Below are positions 57,501-64,000 of a stretch of DNA of 64,000 bases, piece by piece. This DNA is from Neckera pumila (lineage: Eukaryota > Streptophyta > Bryopsida > Hypnales > Neckeraceae), in assembly GCA_963969595.1 (NCBI GenBank), contig OZ018410.1, positions 27,408,913 to 27,472,912 of the forward strand, given 5' to 3'. The notes beneath the pieces were generated by a model. The model had not been told where the DNA came from and did no database searches. It saw nothing but the letters and a program-made list of their open reading frames with translations. Made by a program: the position numbers and the translations under genes. Every line of letters starts with the position of its first letter. Within the stretch, counting starts at the first letter, position 1.

Positions 57501-60500
57501 GGTTCAGAATTTGTTTCAAAGCACAAAAACAATTCTACTTTTGCTCTTGTATCTAAGGTAATGTTATGATGTATTCAATAAATTTGAATGCTTACATTGA
57601 AATAAAGTTTTGTGTTTATTTATGAATGTATTATATATTTTATACATTTTGTGGTTACAATTGGATTTTTTTCCAAATTAAATAATAATAAAATATATCC
57701 TAATTTATATTACATCTAAAGATTAAAACAATTATTTGAAAATTTGTAAAAGATAATATACAAATTTAAAATGATAAGTAATAATGATTTAAAATGTCAA
57801 GGATAAATATTTTATTGTAACAATTTTGAAACGTAATAAAGTATACATTATAACAAGAATATTAAATACTGAACCATTACTTTTTATATAGCTTCCAGGA
57901 TTTGTACCCATTCAACGTCAAAAAGCTGGCATTGCAGTAGTCATTGTTGTTGCAATGGTTATTGCTAGTGCCTTAGGTGTAGAGCTTATAACTGCTGCTT
58001 TATATGCTTGTGCTGGTCTGCTATTGTGTAAATGTTTGACACCTCAAGATGCAATGGTACACTATTGAAAATATTTCTATCTCTAATAAATTATTCATCT
58101 ATATTTCAAAATGGTGATATATTCACTATAGTTGTCAAATTTGCAATTATGGAATCATTTCAAATAAATAAATGGTTCCATTATTAGACATTATATTATG
58201 CATCACAAATTCACAATCAATATCAAAGTCTTCTCATGAATTTTGGCACTCGAAAAGTTGTTAATATTTAATATTTTATTGAATTACACGTTTTGATATC
58301 AATTAAATACTTCATAATGTTATTTATAATATATAAAACTATTCAAAGATTTTTATTTCTTTTGTTTAGGATGCATTAGAGATGCCAGTCCTTATTATGA
58401 TTTCTGCTGCTTTTGGAATTTCAGAAGCTATGGTATTAAGTGGTGCTGCAGATCTTGTAGCAAAAGTTCTCATGGGACTTGCTGGAAAAACTGTTGTAAG
58501 CAGTTCAATCAGCTGTACTTTATTCATGTTAGTGTTGCTCTATATAACACACTCTAGGCTATCTTTACTATATGTGAATGAAGTCTTATGCTTCATTTTA
58601 ATTGCATGATAAGTGAAACGTATAGTTGAATTTAAAAATTCTTAATTATATGTATACATTATTTACATCATTAATGAAAAATGTCCATAAAATACTAAAC
58701 TAATCTTTTTGAAATTTCGTACAATTCAAATTAATGTGTAATACATTTTGATTCTTTATGACTCTAAATTACTATAGCCAAGGATTTTTTTAGTGCTTGC
58801 TTTGAAATATATTTAAATAAACACATATCTAAAATAGTTATAATTTAAGAAATATATTATTGAATTATAGCCATAAGATTTTATACCGCGTGAATTATAG
58901 ATCACTTTAAGAAAAATCATAAAAAAGCCACATATTCATTGAAAGACTATAAAGTTTGATTGTAAAGGAAGACTCTTTTGATATATTTGATTGAAATCTG
59001 AAGCCTTTCAATCCTTTATGCACATGTAAAATTTAAAACTATATGTGGCAGTGAAAACAAATATGAAACTAAACAAAATAAAAATTATGATCTTAAAAAA
59101 TGAATTTCATTGAAAAAAAGTGTTATAGATTTTATTTTATTTATAAATATAATGTTTAAACTAAAAATTAACTTCTTCTAGATTTTTTTAGAATCTTAAA
59201 CTATGAATCATCTACACTAAATAGTGAAATTGGGTTGCCTTAACAATTAGGTTGCCTTACTGAGAGAAGTTATCTCATAGCTCACTACTTATCCAATTTA
59301 AGGCACATGCCATTCTCTAAACCCAAGCCATGAATCAATGCACCAACCCAGGCAATACACATGGTTTCTACATTACTGCATCCTTCTACAATAATTATAC
59401 ATATTTATATAGTATAGAATGTTGAGAAATTAGCGTGAGGCAACATAATTTCACTATTTAGTATAGTTTTGTAGTGTATTCTAAAGAATATAGTAATCAT
59501 TGAAAATTTTAATTCTCTAATGTATAATATTTGTTGATTTTTGAGAATTAAATACCCAAAGGATAATATGACAAAAAATGAATTTAAAGAAAATTGTGTA
59601 GATATAACTTTTAGTCAATATTATATTTTAGTATCTTCAACATTCAAAAGTTAACACTGATGATGAATTATTGAAAAATTTATAGTTCTAATTCTAATTC
59701 ATAAGATTCATTCAAAATGTATTGTTACCTTGTTAAATTATTTTATTAAAATCATGTTTCAAATTTGTTTACAGTTCGGACTCATTACATGTACATACAT
59801 TGCTACAACCGTATTTTCATTAGCTATCACAAACAATGCGGCTGTGACTATTATGTTTCCAGTGGCTTTAGCTGCTGCAGAGCAACAAAATCTTGACTTT
59901 AAACCATTTGCATATATACTAATGATGGCAGCATCAGCTGGATTTATGACACCTACAGGATGTTCAACAAATATTATGGTTTATGATATTGGAGGATATA
60001 AATTTCTAGATTATTTGAAATATGGAGGATTGCTACAAGTAAAAAATATATAGAAATTGAAAATATATATATTTTTGACATCATAACATTTATATATATA
60101 TGTATGTATATATATGTATTAATAATAAATAATAAATATTTGATTAAAAATGCCAAACTTATACAATCATATTTTATTATATCTAATAAAAAGCTAATGT
60201 TTTCATTTACATCCATATTTCTATATTTCCAAATATATTTTAAAGCAAATTTATCTCACTTATATTTTAATTATTTAAAAAAAGGTTTGGCTATTAGTTA
60301 TTACGGTAGGAGTCACCATTACAAGTGACCATTGGTGGGTTTGGTGGTTGGTTATCATTCCACTAGTAATAGGTTTGACTCCATTCTTAGCATCTTTGGT
60401 GAGTAATTTTTTATATAAAATATTTTGTTTTTTAAAATATATATGGACTATAATCTACCTTCAAGAACATTACTATCATGACTAAATAGATAGTTCAAAA

Positions 60501-61784
60501 GTCAATTGTTAATGTCCCTATAGTTTTGACATTTCTTTTATAATTGTGTGCAAAATTATCTTGAATTTAATATTATAATATTATTTTTTCTAATGTTTTC
60601 ATTTCATACTAATGTACTAGGCTTTTATTTATTATTGAATCCTTTGACTTCTCAAAGGATTCAATTTTTCTTTATGTTTCGAATTTTGATGATAAATTTT
60701 TGCGGTTTTATATTGCAGGAATCCAATATGCCTAAGACTTTGCCTTTAACAACAAGTGATAGTTTGAAGAATTCTTTACCCTACACTTTGATTGATAAGT
60801 CATCTATTCAAATTGATAAAATTCAAGATAGTATTGTTCATGTAGAAAAACCTGAAAGCAGTTATGCACATGGTGATTATGATCCAAATTATGTTGAAGT
60901 TTCAATGGATAATAGTAAAATTAAAAATAAACAAAATTCTATTAACGCTGAATTAATAAAACTTGAGTTTCTATCTGAACCTCAAAATTTTGAAACTCTT
61001 CATTCAACAAACTCCTCTAAGCCACAACTTACTAGTGAACAATCAATGCCCTCTATTCCAAATGATAAACAATTTCAGCAACAAAGTAATGCTATACAAA
61101 ATTTTGGTAGACAAATATCTAGTTTTGATATGGTAACATGGTCTTCACCTCCTTCAGGACCATTGAATTTAGACGGAATTGAAAGCTCTGAACTCACTAC
61201 AATACCTTTGGAAGAAAACATACATTGTGAACTTCCATCATCCAATTCAACACTCCAGGATATTGGATCCATTGAAGGTGATAGTCTTGAAGATGTTTTG
61301 TTATATACACAAACAAAAAATATCAACAATATGCCATTACCACAAAATCTCAAGTCAAATGAGAATTTGCAACTGAAAAACACTAAAGACACAATAAATT
61401 GTCATAAAGCTCCATGCCAACATGGACCTCTTAAAAGTAAGAAAATGAAATACTGAGGTATTGATTTTGCAACATAATAATATGCCAAATATGGAATTTC
61501 TATAATAGTTTTTATTTTCAATTTTAATGTGACTATGAATCAATGTGGAGAAATTGTAACACCATCATCTTAATACTTGTATAACTACAAATAACTAAAC
61601 TAATTTTTAAAAAAATATTTGATTTTTAAATGTATCAGATATGCAAGGATCAACACAAATATCAGACAGTGATATAGCTGCTGGTATAGTGCTTGAAGGT
61701 AAACAACGTGAATCATTGAACAAGCTAAATTTGACCAAGCGATTGTCACAACATTATGCAAGTGATTATAATTATCTTCAATGA
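54507..61784 (+). CDS. SLC13-type sodium/sulphate transporter with two TrkA-C domains, 12 exons
   Basis: Exons: 54507-54792, 54934-55151, 55408-55670, 56411-56654, 56917-57086, 57446-57557, 57892-58056, 58370-58495, 59775-60038, 60285-60398, 60719-61436, 61639-61784; all GT-AG, phases consistent, 941 aa. Family: DASS/SLC13 anion:sodium symporters of the SAC1/SLT type, predicted sulphate carriers in the plasma membrane. Seen: an N-terminal membrane half at about 30-255 with GGTMTLIGASTNLVV; two RCK_C/TrkA-C domains at about 257-335 and 345-430 (NQCLVEAVI, RYKAAIVAVHR, LAAGDCLLMVADG); a C-terminal membrane half at about 433-650 with the twin motif ITNNAAVTIMFPVALAAAEQ and FMTPTGCSTNIMVYDIGGY. 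Residues from about 655 on form a Ser/Asn/Thr-rich hydrophilic tail I cannot assign. Exon 7 lacks an ATG-led frame and was found by splice and homology logic. Exon 12 could be skipped: reading on through its donor ends at 61456. Start has A at -3. Exons are AT-rich, and introns 3, 4 and 8 contain MITEs or hairpins. Confidence 0.92.
55912..56139 (-). mobile_element. TTAA-ended MITE, family D (230-bp class), SLC13 intron 3
   Basis: Bounded by TTAA at 55912-55915 and 56136-56139, with ends of the form TTAATCC and GGGTTAA. The interior matches, in reverse orientation, the D copies at 38136, 41761 and 56136 (shared blocks: TCCTACATAGAAAG reversed, ATTGGAGGTCAAAC, GAAACTTCAAGGATGAA). It abuts the next D copy at the shared TTAA. 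TTAA target sites suggest piggyBac-type mobilisation (inference). Confidence 0.75.
56136..56364 (+). mobile_element. TTAA-ended MITE, family D, second copy in SLC13 intron 3
   Basis: TTAA at both ends (56136-56139, 56361-56364). It is in inverted orientation to the copy at 55912-56139 and shares the central TTAA with it. Its right end is only 46 bp from exon 4. Shared family blocks include CTATGTAGGACAGAAGTG, TTTGACCTCCAATG and AAAAGGATGA. Together the two form a long imperfect intronic hairpin. Confidence 0.75.
56756..56816 (+). repeat. Compact perfect-stem hairpin in SLC13 intron 4
   Basis: Two 22-nt arms (56756-56777 and 56795-56816) are complementary at 21 of 22 positions, with a 17-nt loop. 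The arms begin TTCTAGATGATGG and end CCATCATCTAGAA. Weaker pairing continues outside (AAATCC upstream with GGATTT downstream). The shape resembles a tiny MITE or a small-RNA precursor. I cannot tell which. Confidence 0.6.
59213..59466. mobile_element. MITE family F in SLC13 intron 8
   Basis: Inverted ends TACACTAAATAGTGAAATT and AATTTCACTATTTAGTATA bound 254 bp. The same ends occur at 16676-16911 and 6378-7230, with shared interior words GCACATGCCATTCTCT and TACACATGG. No ORF. It contributes much of the 1,279-bp intron between exons 8 and 9. Confidence 0.75.
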
Positions 61785-61812
61785 CAAAATAGTTGTCTAT
61801 AACAGTTTATGA

Positions 61813-61818
61813 AATAAA
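61813..61818 (+). terminator. Candidate poly(A) signal of the SLC13-like gene
   Basis: AATAAA 29 bp after the stop codon at 61782-61784. It is close to the coding end, which is compatible with a short 3' UTR if exon 12 is used. Confidence 0.35.
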
Positions 61819-62353
61819 TGCATAAAGTTAAATTAGAAAACTTTTATGCGAGCAAACAATTGTTTATTTGATTGATTTTCCGACAACGTTTTAGAAAAGG
61901 TGAGCAAATTTGGTATTTGTTTTGAATCAATTGCTATTAGGTAATTAGGAGATAATACAAAATTAGATTTAAGTGATTCAATGCATTTAGTTTTATAAAT
62001 TCATTACCAAAATCTATCATGCTTACAAATGTTTTAGTTATTTCTAATATTGTATTTGTAAAGCTACAATCAATCTTTTCAAGAATGTATCATTGATATT
62101 AGAAAAATAGTTTCGATACAACATTTATTACAAGGCCTCCTAAAATAGTAGCAAGGTCAAAAAGCTTTAGTATAGTTTTGTGTGGCTTTTGTAGTAGATA
62201 TTTTGGTGAGCCCTATTAGCATCTTTAAGATGATTTACGTTATATGCATTATTTAAACAATAGGTTTTAACTGATACATGCAATGTTTTAATAATGTATA
62301 AACAAGTTGTAAATTTGAAGTCTGAAATAGAAAAGTCCCAATTACAAATCTTA

Positions 62354-63086
62354 GGGTGATTGCATGAATGACCTTCCGTTTTTATTCCACTTTGGCCGTT
62401 TTCAGCCATTTTTTCGGGAGTACTATAAAAATAGAAAAGCATTTTAAAAAAATTATGAAAAATATGAGAAATGTATATACCTATAAGAAGAAGGTACCCT
62501 TTGAAGGAAAAGCAAAAAAAGGTTCTCTAAATAGGAGAACTAGAAAAGTGCCGAATCGCAAGAAAATACATACTTTAACATTTTAATTTGTAAAAAATCG
62601 GAAAAGTAATTTAAAAGAAAACTGAAATATGACATTTGAGAAGACTTCATGGTGAAGAGATTTCACCAAAAAAATGATCCTAAAACCATCTTCAATGTTC
62701 AGAATTGCGTGCGCAAGGAAGCCCTCTTTGCATGGACGTTGAGGATATAAAATAAAATATTTTTTAATGCCCCTTGGTAGAATCATGGCTTCCTACTATG
62801 GGAATAGACCATAGAAATTTCAGCTCCAAATCATTAAATTTGGGGACTCCTTACGTAGTAAAAAACCCTAAAACTCAAAACGTGACATATTAGTTTAAAT
62901 GATTTTTAAGTATAAAATGATTCTTGAAAATTTCTGAAAAATATGAGATCTAATTAAACTCAAAAGAAGAATCTCCAATAAAAATTTCAAGTTCATGCGA
63001 GTCATGCTTCAAAAGTTATTGCAAAATGAAGCTTCGACACTACGTTTGTGACAATGTTTCAGTACTGGTCTTTCATGCAATCACCC
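62354..63086. mobile_element. MITE family L, 733 bp
   Basis: Ends GGGTGATTGCATGAATGACC and GGTCTTTCATGCAATCACCC, flanked by CTTA on both sides (62350-62353, 63087-63090). It may be a TTA-target Harbinger-like element with one extra base. No ORF of note. Confidence 0.75.
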
Positions 63087-64000
63087 CTTAATGCCCCAAT
63101 TATCCTTCAATTAAATCATGCATTTTGCATCTAAGAATTTGAAATAATTGAGAAAACAAATACAGCTAGAATGTATTTTAATATTAGAAATGTTAATTAT
63201 TGCATCAAATGAATAAATATATCATTTACTATAAGTCATTAGTTTGGATGACTCTTTCAATAGTAGGTGTTAGGATAGAAAGATGTCTTGGTAAATGGAA
63301 TGAGTGAATCTTACAAAGGTTTAAATGAAGTCTCATCTTCTCAAGCATCCTTTCCATCATTAGGCCTCTTCCTACTCAATCAACTAGGTAATGAAATTCT
63401 TTGGTTATTCAGTGAATTGTGAAAACTATTGGAATGTTTTTACAATTTGCATGTGGGTGTTTTCATACTATGGCTACTCTTCAGCCTTGAAATCAAATGA
63501 TGTAATGAATGTAGTAAATGTAGTGTAATGTAATATATGAAAAATCCTTCAACAATTCTCATCAAATAGAGGTCATTTAATATTTGAACTTGATATTCCT
63601 TTACAAATTTTGTCAATCCAAGTTTATCATTGAAGGTAAACATTCAAATTGCATCAACAAACATAAGATATAACAAATGGTAAAAATTAAATAAAAATTA
63701 AATTTCTATGAACTAAGTATAACTCAAAAAATCTATTGACATGTGAACATCATGATACATTTGAACACTAATTTTTATGTCATTTCAACTCTTATTGAAG
63801 CCAAATTATAGTAAATACTTTCATTTTACAATTATAGACATAGTTGATATTATCCATGTGTATCCATATATATAATTATATAATTAAATATACTCCAAAA
63901 ATTAAATTTACCAAAAGGTAGGACATGGATTCAAAAAATTAGAAATCTTGGTTACAAAGACTATATGATCACATCTTCCAAATCTACTATACCATGTTTT
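63087..64000. other. Terminal spacer
   Basis: AT-rich; nothing recognised up to the window edge. Confidence 0.5.

Noticed and set aside
1..64000. CRISPR arrays, bacterial operons or phage modules
   Set aside because: The repeats are MITE-like or simple tandem repeats without spacer structure, and the genes are intron-containing plant genes.

Overview
This is a 64 kb piece of a plant nuclear genome. It is AT-rich and intron-containing, crowded with small transposons, and holds four genes that can be modelled exon by exon. All four lie on the + strand. The gene set points to a seed-free land plant, most likely a bryophyte or lycophyte. It includes a plant-type non-specific phospholipase C, an ABI3/VP1 B3-domain regulator with recognisable B1, B2 and B3 regions, and an SLC13-type sodium/sulphate transporter with two internal TrkA-C (RCK_C) domains. 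From family knowledge, that last architecture is typical of algae and early land plants. The lineage assignment is inference.

Layout. 1-18,300: no confident gene; MITE-like elements and AT-rich spacer, with one GC-rich island at 5,880-6,375 that may hold a first exon. 18,335-21,166: a 135-bp tandem array directly followed by the phospholipase C gene (3 exons, 507 aa). 21,167-32,500: transposon-dominated, with foldback elements, a Tc1-like double palindrome carrying transposase remnants, and a three-layer transposon nest. 32,540-34,348: a small two-exon gene for a predicted 71-aa mitochondrial protein with a telo-box promoter. 34,349-45,800: repeats, including a 5.9 kb interval whose two ends are inverted copies of a GC-rich TTAA-ended sequence. 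45,868-49,793: the ABI3-like gene (6 exons, 561 aa in the preferred model). 54,507-61,784: the SLC13-like transporter gene (12 exons, 941 aa), with MITEs inside its introns. 62,354-63,086: a further MITE.

The most striking feature is a group of non-autonomous elements that end in TTAA followed by CCCTAAA-type inverted repeats. There are at least three size classes, about 0.9 kb (A), 0.64 kb (B) and 0.23 kb (D). One A element sits inside a B element, and the uninterrupted B copy at 51,699-52,341 serves as a paralogous empty site; the comparison directly shows a TTAA target duplication. These are the hallmarks of the piggyBac superfamily, although no transposase is visible here.

The four genes do not form an obvious functional unit: membrane lipid hydrolysis, a small organelle protein, ABA/desiccation-type transcription control and anion transport. 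Their base composition also differs. The phospholipase C exons are GC-rich, while the transporter exons are as AT-rich as the surrounding spacer.
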